Shown here: positions 9,690 through 18,755 of the stretch, piece after piece
How positions within the stretch are numbered: the stretch's first letter is position 1
How the letters are laid out: each line of letters begins with the position of its first letter
Assembly: GCA_910577325.1 (NCBI GenBank)
Contig: CAJTMR010000004.1
Coordinates: 113,134-177,133 of the forward strand
Length of the DNA: 64,000 nucleotides
From: an uncultured Parabacteroides sp.
GTDB lineage: Bacteria > Bacteroidota > Bacteroidia > Bacteroidales > Tannerellaceae
Direction of reading: 5' to 3'
Program-made: the position numbers and the translations under genes
Notes under the pieces: model-generated
What the model saw: only the letters and a program-made list of their open reading frames with translations
The model's database searches: none
Told to the model about the DNA's origin: nothing

Positions 9690-11300
9690 TTAATTATATC
9701 CCGGATTCTGTGGAAAGTCTGCTCCTGTATTAGAGTCGATGATCGTTTGTGGAATAGGCCACAATGTGTTATGTTCATCGATTTCTTTACTGTAGGGGTT
9801 ATATTTTCTTGTACGTTCCACTAACTTACCTGTGCGAACCAATGTTAGGCGACGCAATTCTTCGCCTACTAATTCACGGATGCGCTCATCCAGTAAGAAA
9901 TCGATGGTTGCTTGGCTTGCTGTGATTTCAGAAGCATTGGCACGTTTGCGAACAACGTTAATAGCTTCAGCTGCACCTGCTGCATTGTTTTGTTGGATGC
10001 GGGCTTCGGCCAGTAACAGATAGGTTTCTGCCAAACGGAATTTCATACGGTCTTTGTTGTTGCCACCGTAAGAAGGATCGTCGTCTGTTTTTCCATAAAA
10101 AAACTTCGTAACAGCTGGATAAAGAGTACATTTAGATCTTGTGAGTTCTGTCATTTCAGCAGGCTGGCCCAGAAGTTCCGGTGTTTCCGGATTGTTGTAG
10201 TACCAATGTCTCTTTATGTTAGCTTCCGAGTTACGAATATCGGTGGCATCGAAGAAGTTTGTACTTTCGATCCACCATTGGAACGGTACGATCTGTGCCA
10301 GTCCGCGCCCACCTAAAGAATCGCAGAGGGTGAAACCTGTTTCATCCCAATATTTTGGAACCCATGCACGTTTGGTCCAGTCTTCATAAGCATCGCCTCC
10401 CCCAGGAGTGTTGTATTCTAACTGCATGACCCAAATCGATTCTTTGTTACCGGAAGGGCGATTTTGGTTGTATTCTTTAAACATATCCGAGAACACATCC
10501 CCTGGCTGGTTTGTTGCCGAACCGAAACGTTCTGTCATCAGTTGGAAGTAGCCGGAGTTGATAATTTGCAAAGCAGCGTCTTCGGCATCTGCATATTTTC
10601 CGGCCATCAGATAGACTTCGGATAAGAGATGTAATGCAGCCCATTTGGTTAATTTTCCTGTCTCTTCTACATTATCCGGATTTTCAGGCAAATTTTCGGC
10701 AGCAAATTTCAAATCGTCGATCATGTGGTTCAGTACTTCTGCTTTCGGTGTACGAGTGAAATCGATACGGAATTCGCTTTCGATTTTATCAACGTAAGGT
10801 ACATCCCCATATAAATATACCAAATAACGATAGGCATACGCACGGAAGAAGCGGGCTTCTGCTTGGAAACCGGTTTTGTCATTCGGTGTATCCCAGTTCT
10901 CGTTTTTATCGGCGTATGCCAAGATTTCGTTGACGTTGGCAATCAAACCGTATGACCATTTCCAGTAGTTTTGGACGAATGTACTGGATGATGTGTAAGA
11001 TAAGTTTTCGAAAGGGACAAGGTTACCGTCTTTATGGCCTGTGTAAACAATGTCTGTTGCCACTTGAAACGATTCGTATGGACAAGCCTGTCCGAGAGTA
11101 GTGGGAGCATCTCCCCATGTGTTGAACTCGGAGCGTGCCCATGCATACAACCCCGTTATACCTACTTTAAAGCCATAGCTGCTGGTATATGTATTATCCG
11201 GAGCCAGCTCTTTTTTTAATTCTTCATCCAGGAAGCCCGAACAGCTTGTCCCTGAAAATAATAAGAATGCTGCAACTGCAGCCGCTAATATATTTTTCAT
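9690..11300 (-). CDS. SusD/RagB-family surface glycan-binding lipoprotein
   Basis: This 536-residue protein has a lipoprotein signal with the lipid cysteine at residue 20 (LLFSGTSC). It opens with the SusD-like FLDEELKKELAPDNTYTS and a helical TPR-rich core, and contains the usual AEARFFRAYAYRYLVYLYGDVPY motif and the late FRLAETYLLLAEARI and RIRELVGEELRR helices. SusD proteins cap the matching SusC on the cell surface and hand it oligosaccharides. It follows susC by 21 bases, so the pair is co-transcribed and belongs to the locus driven by the HTCS at 14577-18608. A strong hairpin ends the unit just past its stop. The binding specificity is not readable. Confidence 0.97.
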   Translation of the reverse strand: MKNILAAAVAAFLLFSGTSCSGFLDEELKKELAPDNTYTSSYGFKVGITGLYAWARSEFNTWGDAPTTLGQACPYESFQVATDIVYTGHKDGNLVPFENLSYTSSSTFVQNYWKWSYGLIANVNEILAYADKNENWDTPNDKTGFQAEARFFRAYAYRYLVYLYGDVPYVDKIESEFRIDFTRTPKAEVLNHMIDDLKFAAENLPENPDNVEETGKLTKWAALHLLSEVYLMAGKYADAEDAALQIINSGYFQLMTERFGSATNQPGDVFSDMFKEYNQNRPSGNKESIWVMQLEYNTPGGGDAYEDWTKRAWVPKYWDETGFTLCDSLGGRGLAQIVPFQWWIESTNFFDATDIRNSEANIKRHWYYNNPETPELLGQPAEMTELTRSKCTLYPAVTKFFYGKTDDDPSYGGNNKDRMKFRLAETYLLLAEARIQQNNAAGAAEAINVVRKRANASEITASQATIDFLLDERIRELVGEELRRLTLVRTGKLVERTRKYNPYSKEIDEHNTLWPIPQTIIDSNTGADFPQNPGYN

Positions 11301-11321
11301 TTGTAATCTTTTTATTAATTA

Positions 11322-14300
11322 TTAGAATGTAAGATTTAATCCCAACATATAGGAACGTGCGGTCGGGTAACAAGAAATGATATCTGCATTCGTATCCGTA
11401 CCGTCGAAGTTCATTGCATTTTTTACATTACTGAATGTGCATACGTTGTTAATACTTGCATTGACATTTAGTGCAGTGATGCCGATCGGATTCAAGATAC
11501 TTTTCGGCAGATTATAACCTAACGTGATGTTTTTCAGTTGTACGTAGTTCATTTTTTTGTAAAATTCATGTTTGTCATACGGAATATAACCTGCTGATGT
11601 ATATTCGGTACTTGGGTTTTCTGGTGTCCAGTAGCCCATGTTTGCAAGATAGTTGTATTTTTGTCCCCAACGTTCGATGTTTTGGTCTCTCATGATTTTA
11701 GTGACACCGAATGTTCCGTTGAACAAGAATGAGAGTGTAAAGTCTTTATATGTGATCGTGTTACCGAGAGACATAATAAAACTTGGCAGTTTGGACCCGA
11801 TGATCTGTTTGTCTTTGGCTGTGATCGTACCGTCTCCGTCAGTATCTTCCATCTTGGCATAGCCTGGTTTTGCGCCTTTTTGATATTCAATGCCTTCTTC
11901 ATTTAAGAATTTCTGGCTTGTAGCATCCCAACTGATGGTATGTCCGTTCATTTCGAACGTTTCGTTTTCCTGGAAGATACCAGCTACATTATAATCGTAA
12001 TGAACACGTAACGGTTCGCCGATAAACCATTTGTTTGTTATATCATCTTTACCGTCACCGCGCAATTCGATAATTTTGTCACGGTTCAAGGAAAAGTTGA
12101 AGTTTGAGCTCCAACGGAAATCATTGGTCGAAACATTGATCGAATTTAAATTCAATTCCACACCCGTGTTACGTGTTTTACCGACATTGTCCATAATGGA
12201 ACTGTATCCGTTCATGATGGGAACTGTACGACTCATCAACAAATCGGAAGTGTTAGCCACATAGAAGTCGATACTGCCGGACAGACGGCTGTTGAAAAAA
12301 CTGAAATCCACACCTGCATTGACTGTACGTGTGGTTTCCCACTTTAAGTTAGGGTTTCCGACACCGTTGTTAGGTAGGAGTACGCCATTGACAGTCGTTC
12401 CTTTGTCTCCCCAAATGTAATTGGTTAGTTGTAGGCGGTCGAGTGTCTGGTAAGCTTTGATGGCTTGGTTTCCATTTGAACCCCATGAAAGGCGTATTTT
12501 TAGCATATCCAAATAATTGGAAGTACTTTCCATAAATTCTTCTGAAGAAATATTCCAAGCGGCAGCGACAGAAGGGAAAAATGCGTATTTATTATTTGTA
12601 CCGAATGCAGAATAACCGTCTGAACGACCGGTAACAGTTAGTAAATATCTGTTTGCGTAACTGTAGTTTAAACGTAACATATAGGATAACATGGCTGTTT
12701 CTGTTAGTTCGGAAGTCAGTTCTTTGTTTTCTTCTGCACCAGCCATGTTATGATATTCGGAGTCATCGTTTACGAAACTTGTACCGGATTGTTTGGATTT
12801 TTCCAAAGATGTCTGCTGCATACTGAACAGAGCTGTAGCATCGATCTTATGTTTTCCAAATTCACGTGTGTACTTCAGTAAGTTTTCCCATGTATAATCC
12901 CAATAATGTTCGTTCAAGATAGAAGCACTACCATTTTTAGCTTTACCGGACAAAGTGTTTCGTCCATAATATTCACCTTCAAATTTGCTACGGTAGTTAT
13001 AACCGAAATTAGTACGGAAAGATAAGCCTTTTATAGGCAGCATAGCTTCTGCAAACGTTGAAATGAAAATGTTGCGAGCTGTTTTGTCGCTGGTCGCTTC
13101 CATATTAGCTAATGGGTTGGGATGTAAAGTTTCATCCATCGGATAATCACGCAAAGAACCGTCTTTGTTATATAATACACCATAAGGGGATTGCAACATG
13201 GCATCGCTTATTCCAGCTTGTACCCCTCCGTATTCTTTTTGTACGGCTTGTGTACCCATACCGATTGTCAACCAAGTACCTAATTTTTGAGAAACATTTA
13301 ATGCTATGTTGGTACGTTTGATACCTGTATCTTTCACGACTCCTTCTTGGTTCAGACGAGAAATTGAAGCCATATAGGTCGTTTTTTCCGTTCCGCCGGA
13401 GATACTGATCTGATGACTATTGGTCAACGCTGTCCGGAAGATCAAATCCTGCCAGTCCGTTTCTACACCATTCCGATAGTTTTCCAGTTCGATGGCATGC
13501 AAGATATTTTCCGGCAATAGTGCGTCACCTGTTAAGTTACTTAATTCTTTTTTCTGTTGGGTTATGAATTCTAAATATTGAGCCCCGTTCATCATATCGA
13601 TATGGCGTTCCGGTTGCGAGAAACCGACCTGCCCTTTGTAAGATACAGTAGCAGCTCCTTTTTTACCTTTCTTTGTTTGGATCAGGATTACACCGTTTGC
13701 ACCACGTGAACCGTAGATGGCTGCTGACGAAGCATCTTTCAATACCGATAAGTTTTCAATGATATCCGGATCGATGTCACCCAATGAACCGCTGTAGGGA
13801 ATACCATCCAATACAATCAGAGGAGAGTTGTCCGCACTCAGTGAATTTTCTCCACGTACACGTAAAGTTTGGTCTTCGGCAGGGTTGGCTTTACTTGTCG
13901 TTATATTTAATCCCGGAACTTGTCCGGCTAATTTGTCAAGCAAGTTGTTTGTCGTGACCATCTGGAGCTTTTCTTCGCCGACAGCCACGATGCCGCCCGT
14001 CAAATCCGATTTGCGTTGCGAACCGTAACCGATAACGACAACATCGTCCAAACCGATCGCATTGTCTTTCAAAACAATGTTCAGTGTTTTTGCTCCCGTA
14101 ATCTTGATTTCTTGTGTTTCGCAACCGATGTAAGAGATAGCGATTGTTGAGTTTTGGGGAACATCAAGTGAGAAGTTACCATCTATATCGGTAACAGTAC
14201 CGATCGTTGTACCTTTTACAACAATGTTAGCTCCGATAATCGGAAATTTGTCAGCTTCCGCGATTACCGTACCGGAAACTTTTACATCCTGCGCATATAC

Positions 14301-14414
14301 CTGTACAGATATGAACGCCATAAAGAGTAGTAATAAGGGAAGAAATCTGTTCTTTCCGTTTGCCTTTTCATTGGGAGGCAAATTCCCTCGTAGTTGTCTT
14401 TTCATGCTTTTCAT
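11322..14414 (-). CDS. SusC/RagA-family TonB-linked outer-membrane receptor
   Basis: This 1030-residue, full-length receptor has a basic N-terminal extension before the signal peptide (hydrophobic LPLLLLFMAFISVQVYAQ, cleavage near residue 42). A carboxypeptidase-like sandwich follows (VKGTTIGTVTDIDGNFSL), then the plug with SQRKSDLTGGIVAV, LIVLDGIPYSG and SVLKDASSAAIYGSRGANG, then a 22-strand-type barrel ending in LGLNLTF, the typical aromatic C-terminus. It imports oligosaccharides captured with the adjacent SusD. The start at 14414 was kept because the Lys/Arg-rich stretch precedes the hydrophobic core; an internal ATG at 14405 (second Met) is also possible. The partial receptor at 1-2395 shares the layout but is clearly divergent in sequence. 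Confidence 0.97.
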   Translation of the reverse strand: MKSMKRQLRGNLPPNEKANGKNRFLPLLLLFMAFISVQVYAQDVKVSGTVIAEADKFPIIGANIVVKGTTIGTVTDIDGNFSLDVPQNSTIAISYIGCETQEIKITGAKTLNIVLKDNAIGLDDVVVIGYGSQRKSDLTGGIVAVGEEKLQMVTTNNLLDKLAGQVPGLNITTSKANPAEDQTLRVRGENSLSADNSPLIVLDGIPYSGSLGDIDPDIIENLSVLKDASSAAIYGSRGANGVILIQTKKGKKGAATVSYKGQVGFSQPERHIDMMNGAQYLEFITQQKKELSNLTGDALLPENILHAIELENYRNGVETDWQDLIFRTALTNSHQISISGGTEKTTYMASISRLNQEGVVKDTGIKRTNIALNVSQKLGTWLTIGMGTQAVQKEYGGVQAGISDAMLQSPYGVLYNKDGSLRDYPMDETLHPNPLANMEATSDKTARNIFISTFAEAMLPIKGLSFRTNFGYNYRSKFEGEYYGRNTLSGKAKNGSASILNEHYWDYTWENLLKYTREFGKHKIDATALFSMQQTSLEKSKQSGTSFVNDDSEYHNMAGAEENKELTSELTETAMLSYMLRLNYSYANRYLLTVTGRSDGYSAFGTNNKYAFFPSVAAAWNISSEEFMESTSNYLDMLKIRLSWGSNGNQAIKAYQTLDRLQLTNYIWGDKGTTVNGVLLPNNGVGNPNLKWETTRTVNAGVDFSFFNSRLSGSIDFYVANTSDLLMSRTVPIMNGYSSIMDNVGKTRNTGVELNLNSINVSTNDFRWSSNFNFSLNRDKIIELRGDGKDDITNKWFIGEPLRVHYDYNVAGIFQENETFEMNGHTISWDATSQKFLNEEGIEYQKGAKPGYAKMEDTDGDGTITAKDKQIIGSKLPSFIMSLGNTITYKDFTLSFLFNGTFGVTKIMRDQNIERWGQKYNYLANMGYWTPENPSTEYTSAGYIPYDKHEFYKKMNYVQLKNITLGYNLPKSILNPIGITALNVNASINNVCTFSNVKNAMNFDGTDTNADIISCYPTARSYMLGLNLTF

Positions 14415-14576
14415 AATTTATTAGCACATTAAACAATTAATAATTTAACCTGTCGGTCTTATTTGTTTTTGCGTCAAAAGAATGAAAGATGCAAACCAAG
14501 CACGTGTAATTTTATTCCAAAAGGGGATAAAAACATACCAATGTGCTAAAAAACATTTATTTTGATAGATGTACCC

Positions 14577-17500
14577 TTAGTTTTGAGATGCTGTTTCCTG
14601 GTATTCCGTCGGCGACATTCCATAGACAGCCTTAAAGCTGCGGGCAAAATACGAACGGCTGCTGAAACCGATGTGCTGGGCTATTTCGGAAACGTTCATT
14701 CCCGATTCCTTTAAAAGTTTCGCTCCAGCCTCCAGGCGGATATTTTTGATCAGTTCGATAGGAGAAAGCCCGGTTGCCGTCTTTACTTTTCTGTAGAAGT
14801 TAGTCCGGCTCATACCCAATGCTTCATAAATGACTGACACATCGAGTTCCGGGTTCGATATATTGGCTTTTACAATCTCAATATACCGGCTCAGGAAATC
14901 ATCGTGCTCTTTAGGCTCTTCCACTCCGAGCTGTTTGAGGGAAAGCGTTTCCCCGTACATCGTTTTCATTTTCTCGCGCAAGGAAAGGATGTTTCGGATG
15001 CGGGCTTTGAGTAAAGATATCTGGAACGGTTTGACGATATAGTCGTCTGCGCCAGCATCCAAACCTTCTTCGATCTGTGATATCATTGACTTGGCCGTGA
15101 GCAGGATAACCGGTATATGGCAGTAGTTTTGGTTTTCCTTGATGCGCTTGCAAAGTTCGAGCCCGTTCATTTCGGGCATCATGACATCGCTGATGACGAT
15201 ATGAGGGTATGACTCTTCGATCATTGCCAATGCTTCTTTTCCATTGAAAGCCTTGACCACGATATAATCGAGGCTGAGCTGTTGTTCCAGGTATTGAAGC
15301 ACTTCCTGATTGTCATCGGCCAGCAAGACCGTTTGCTTGTTTCTGTTCTTGGTCTCTTCGACCAGTAGGTCGAACTTTTTGCTGATTTCGGCAGACTTGG
15401 ACAGGACGGGAGATCCGTCTTGTTTTTCTTCTTGTTTCTCGGTGTCGGGAAGAAGGAACATAATGCGGGTTCCTTTCGTTTTCGAACTTTCGGTCCAGAT
15501 GCAACCGTTATGCTGCAAAATGATGGAGCGTGTCAGGCTGAGCCCGATACCTGTACCGGAAATTTGCCGGTGTATATCTTCCTGAGAACGGTAGAAAGGT
15601 TCGAAAATCTTTTCCGCTTCCTGCTCGCTGAAACCTTTTCCGGTGTCTATCACCTCAATAAACAGGTAGCTGGCTTCTATCAGCATGGAGCTGTATTGAG
15701 CCGGGAAATGGGGGAGCAGTTCGCATTCTGCCTGCGTGACCGTGCTGACACGGATGGTTACCTGCCCTTCCGAAGGTGTGAATTTGAAGGCATTGGAAAG
15801 CAGGTTGAAGAATATCTTTTCGATCTCTGCTTCGTCGAAACAGACCAGATATGTTTCCGGCAGCTTATTGTTTAATGTGAAACGGATTTCTCGGTTGTCC
15901 GCCACGCTCTTGAACGAGTGATACATCTCGCGGAGGAAGGCGGAGAAGTTGAAGCTGGTCTTTTGCAGGATCGTTTTACCGGCCTCATATTTCTGTATAT
16001 CCATCAGATTATTGACTAAGAGCAACATACGTCCGGTGTTCTTTTTGATCAGTTGGAGTGTTTCCTTTATTTCGGGCGAGAACGAGACGTATTGCATCAG
16101 GTCGTTTAGCGGGTTGATGATGAGTGTCAGGGGAGTACGCAGTTCGTGGGAGAAATTGGTGAACATGCGCATCCGTTCCTCATGCAGTTCGTTGACCTTG
16201 TCCTGCTCCATTTGTTTGTAGCGGAGTTCCCGTTCCCGTTCATGTTTATCGTGCTGGTGGCGGATGATTTTCGCGATGACGAACGTAATCATGCTGAAGT
16301 ATAGGAGATAAGCCCACCAAGTCTTGTAGAAGGGCGGATTGATCGTGATGCGTAGTGTCGCTTCTTCGGGATTCCATACGTTGTCGTTGTTAGAGGCTTT
16401 GATCAGGAACGTATAGGTGCCGGGGGCCAGGTTGCTGTAATAGGCTTCCCGCCGGTTGCCGACCGTATGCCACGTCGGGTCGGCTCCTTCCAGCTTGTAG
16501 GCATATTGGTTTCTTTCGGAATGGATAAAGTTTAGCGCCGTATACTTGAACGTGATGTTATTTTGGTTGGAAGCGAGCGTAATGTCCCCATCCTTGATGT
16601 TTCCGGTCACGTCTTCTTCGTTGTTTACGATCAGGGAAGTAATATATATGGGCGGAATGTTGGGATTTACCATAATCTTGTCCGGGTTGAAGAAAAGGAC
16701 TCCTTTGTCTCCGGGAAAATAGATACTGCCGTCGGCAGAAATGCTGTTACCTGAAAATCGTGTAAACTCCATTGCCGGAATGTCGGCTATCTTCATTTCG
16801 CTGAAAGTATCGGTCGTACGGTTCAGTTTGTATAGGGATTTTCCTGTCGTTACCCAGATGTTTTCGTGCCGGTCGATCGTAAGCGAATTGATGTAGCTGT
16901 CGGACAGCCCATCCTCTTTCTGATAATGTTTAGCCAGTTTCAGGTTCCGGTTCAGGCGGTATAAACCGTTTTTATTGGTTGCAATCCAGACGTAGCCTTC
17001 GTTGTCCTGCGTAATGGCCGTGATATTTCCCAATTTCTCAAACTTGGAGTTCGGTTGTAGTTCGGTGAAAAGGTTACGGATGGTTTCTTTCTTTTTGTCG
17101 TACAGGTAAAGACTGTCGGATAATGTACCGAACAAAAAAAGGTCCGGTTCGAGTTCATGAATTACGGTAACTCCTTTGAATGGGCGCGAAAGTCCATCGG
17201 CTATGAATTGGTTAGTTTGTCTTCCTTTGTCGACCATCACTAAGTTGTGGTCGCTGTTTGTTGGTATCCAGAGCCGTTTACTTTTGTCGATGTATAGGGA
17301 GAGAATGTCGTTATGCCGGAAATTGTATAGCATTTTATATTGTTTGTTTACAATGGAGAACAAATACACTGACCCGAAATGGGTGGAACAAAGGATAGAG
17401 TCTCCTTGTATTAAGATTGATTTGATAATGTTGTTTTCGTAATTTCTTTCTTGAAGAGGTTTGATAGGATAAAGCTGCTGTTGTCCGTTTATGGGATTAT

Positions 17501-18608
17501 AATAAAACAATCCTGCACCTTCTGTTGCAAACCACATATTTCCGTCTTTATCTTGTTGGCCTTTGCCGATGATACCGGCATATTCGTTTGGTGTGATATA
17601 AGAAGCCGGTCTATAAAAAGGACTATGATAGTTGATTCCTGCCGAATAAGTCCCGATCCAGAGTGTTTGGTCTTTGTCGACCAGCATGCTGTGGATGGAG
17701 TAATGGCTCAATCCACCCTTTCCGGCAATGTTGATATTGGCCGGTGCGACGGTCAGGGCTTTTTTATCCAGGATATTCAAACCCCGGAATGTCCCGATCA
17801 AGATGGAACTGTCGCTATAGGGAACGAATGTGCGTATCGAGTTGTTGCTGAGTCCGGTGTTGTCCTTGTGTAATCGGGTGAAGGTTTGCTTTTCTTTATT
17901 GTAGTGACAAATCCCTGTCTCGTCCATTCCAAGCCATATATCCCCGTTGTTGTCCGGCAATATGGTAGCTATGGCGTCATCGACCGGAACATATTGTTTC
18001 AGTTTCCAGTTCTCGGAATAGATGTACAAGCCGCTGTTCTCCGTCCCGATATAGATGTCCTTGTCCGGAGCTTGTGCTACGGAATAGGTCGATGAAGGGA
18101 TTGCCGTGTCGGGAAAGACCGCTTCGACCGTCTGGTTCATGCTGCATTTGAATATGGACCGGTTGCAGAAAGCATAGACATTCCCGTCCGAGTGCTTCAA
18201 TAGGCGGCTTATGATGTTTGTGGTGCATTCCTTGTCGATATTTTTAGGGTAGAAGCGGGTTATCTTTTTGGTTTTATAATCGATACAGTTGATCCCGTTC
18301 GAAGTCGCGATCCAGATATTCTTCCATTTGTCTTCGGCAAATCCCCGGATGTAGTTGTCGCTTAATGTTGCATTATTGTTGACTTCGTTTTGGTAGACAA
18401 CAAATTCGTAGCCGTCATAGCGGTTTGCGCCGTTGCGCGTCCCGAACCAGATGTAGCCATCCGAATCCTGGAAAATATCAAGAACAGAAACTTGCGACAG
18501 GCCGTCTTCTACTCCCAAATGGGAGAAGAAGAAATTTATACTATATGCCGGGGTTGCATATAGTATAACCATGTATATTGTGAGTATGGTATAGACTCTT
18601 TTTATCAT
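14577..18608 (-). CDS. Hybrid two-component system (HTCS) glycan sensor-regulator
   Basis: This 1343-residue protein has the same domain order as the HTCS at 2523-6548. A signal or first membrane segment is followed by propeller repeats (DGYIWFGTRNGANRYDGYEF and others, about 25-690), a Y_Y_Y domain (about 700-790) and a membrane segment (WWAYLLYFSMITFVIAKII). Then come HisKA FTNFSHELRTPLTLI (His821), ATPase motifs EVIDTGKGF and GTGIGLSLT, a receiver with VISDVMMPEMNG (Asp1141) and a C-terminal AraC HTH. It probably senses an oligosaccharide in the periplasm and activates the susC-susD unit starting 163 bases downstream, and perhaps the divergent GH2 gene. The kinase and receiver motifs look intact. 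Confidence 0.97.
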   Translation of the reverse strand: MIKRVYTILTIYMVILYATPAYSINFFFSHLGVEDGLSQVSVLDIFQDSDGYIWFGTRNGANRYDGYEFVVYQNEVNNNATLSDNYIRGFAEDKWKNIWIATSNGINCIDYKTKKITRFYPKNIDKECTTNIISRLLKHSDGNVYAFCNRSIFKCSMNQTVEAVFPDTAIPSSTYSVAQAPDKDIYIGTENSGLYIYSENWKLKQYVPVDDAIATILPDNNGDIWLGMDETGICHYNKEKQTFTRLHKDNTGLSNNSIRTFVPYSDSSILIGTFRGLNILDKKALTVAPANINIAGKGGLSHYSIHSMLVDKDQTLWIGTYSAGINYHSPFYRPASYITPNEYAGIIGKGQQDKDGNMWFATEGAGLFYYNPINGQQQLYPIKPLQERNYENNIIKSILIQGDSILCSTHFGSVYLFSIVNKQYKMLYNFRHNDILSLYIDKSKRLWIPTNSDHNLVMVDKGRQTNQFIADGLSRPFKGVTVIHELEPDLFLFGTLSDSLYLYDKKKETIRNLFTELQPNSKFEKLGNITAITQDNEGYVWIATNKNGLYRLNRNLKLAKHYQKEDGLSDSYINSLTIDRHENIWVTTGKSLYKLNRTTDTFSEMKIADIPAMEFTRFSGNSISADGSIYFPGDKGVLFFNPDKIMVNPNIPPIYITSLIVNNEEDVTGNIKDGDITLASNQNNITFKYTALNFIHSERNQYAYKLEGADPTWHTVGNRREAYYSNLAPGTYTFLIKASNNDNVWNPEEATLRITINPPFYKTWWAYLLYFSMITFVIAKIIRHQHDKHERERELRYKQMEQDKVNELHEERMRMFTNFSHELRTPLTLIINPLNDLMQYVSFSPEIKETLQLIKKNTGRMLLLVNNLMDIQKYEAGKTILQKTSFNFSAFLREMYHSFKSVADNREIRFTLNNKLPETYLVCFDEAEIEKIFFNLLSNAFKFTPSEGQVTIRVSTVTQAECELLPHFPAQYSSMLIEASYLFIEVIDTGKGFSEQEAEKIFEPFYRSQEDIHRQISGTGIGLSLTRSIILQHNGCIWTESSKTKGTRIMFLLPDTEKQEEKQDGSPVLSKSAEISKKFDLLVEETKNRNKQTVLLADDNQEVLQYLEQQLSLDYIVVKAFNGKEALAMIEESYPHIVISDVMMPEMNGLELCKRIKENQNYCHIPVILLTAKSMISQIEEGLDAGADDYIVKPFQISLLKARIRNILSLREKMKTMYGETLSLKQLGVEEPKEHDDFLSRYIEIVKANISNPELDVSVIYEALGMSRTNFYRKVKTATGLSPIELIKNIRLEAGAKLLKESGMNVSEIAQHIGFSSRSYFARSFKAVYGMSPTEYQETASQN

Positions 18609-18652
18609 CTGCGGTTCTTATTAAATTAGACCTTTATGAAGGCATAATTCTG

Positions 18653-18660
18653 CAAAGATA
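18653..18660 (-). promoter_or_regulatory. Bacteroidetes -7 element upstream of the right HTCS
   Basis: Minus-strand TATCTTTG matches TAnnTTTG and lies about 45 bases from the HTCS start at 18608. The 147-base gap to the divergent GH2 gene also carries a plus-strand promoter, so this is a back-to-back promoter region. No clear -33 box was found for this side. Confidence 0.5.
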
Positions 18661-18696
18661 GCCATTTGGAGACGATCTTGAACAGGATTGAGATGA

Positions 18697-18733
18697 TTTT
18701 GCACGGTGGAACAAGTTGATAAGCCTATTTTTG
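18697..18733 (+). promoter_or_regulatory. Promoter of the GH2 gene
   Basis: TTTTG at 18697-18701 and TATTTTTG at 18726-18733 fit the Bacteroidetes -33 and -7 boxes. The 24-base gap is slightly longer than usual. The ATG lies 22 bases past the -7 box. Confidence 0.55.
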
Positions 18734-18755
18734 TAACTCAATCAATTAAAACATC

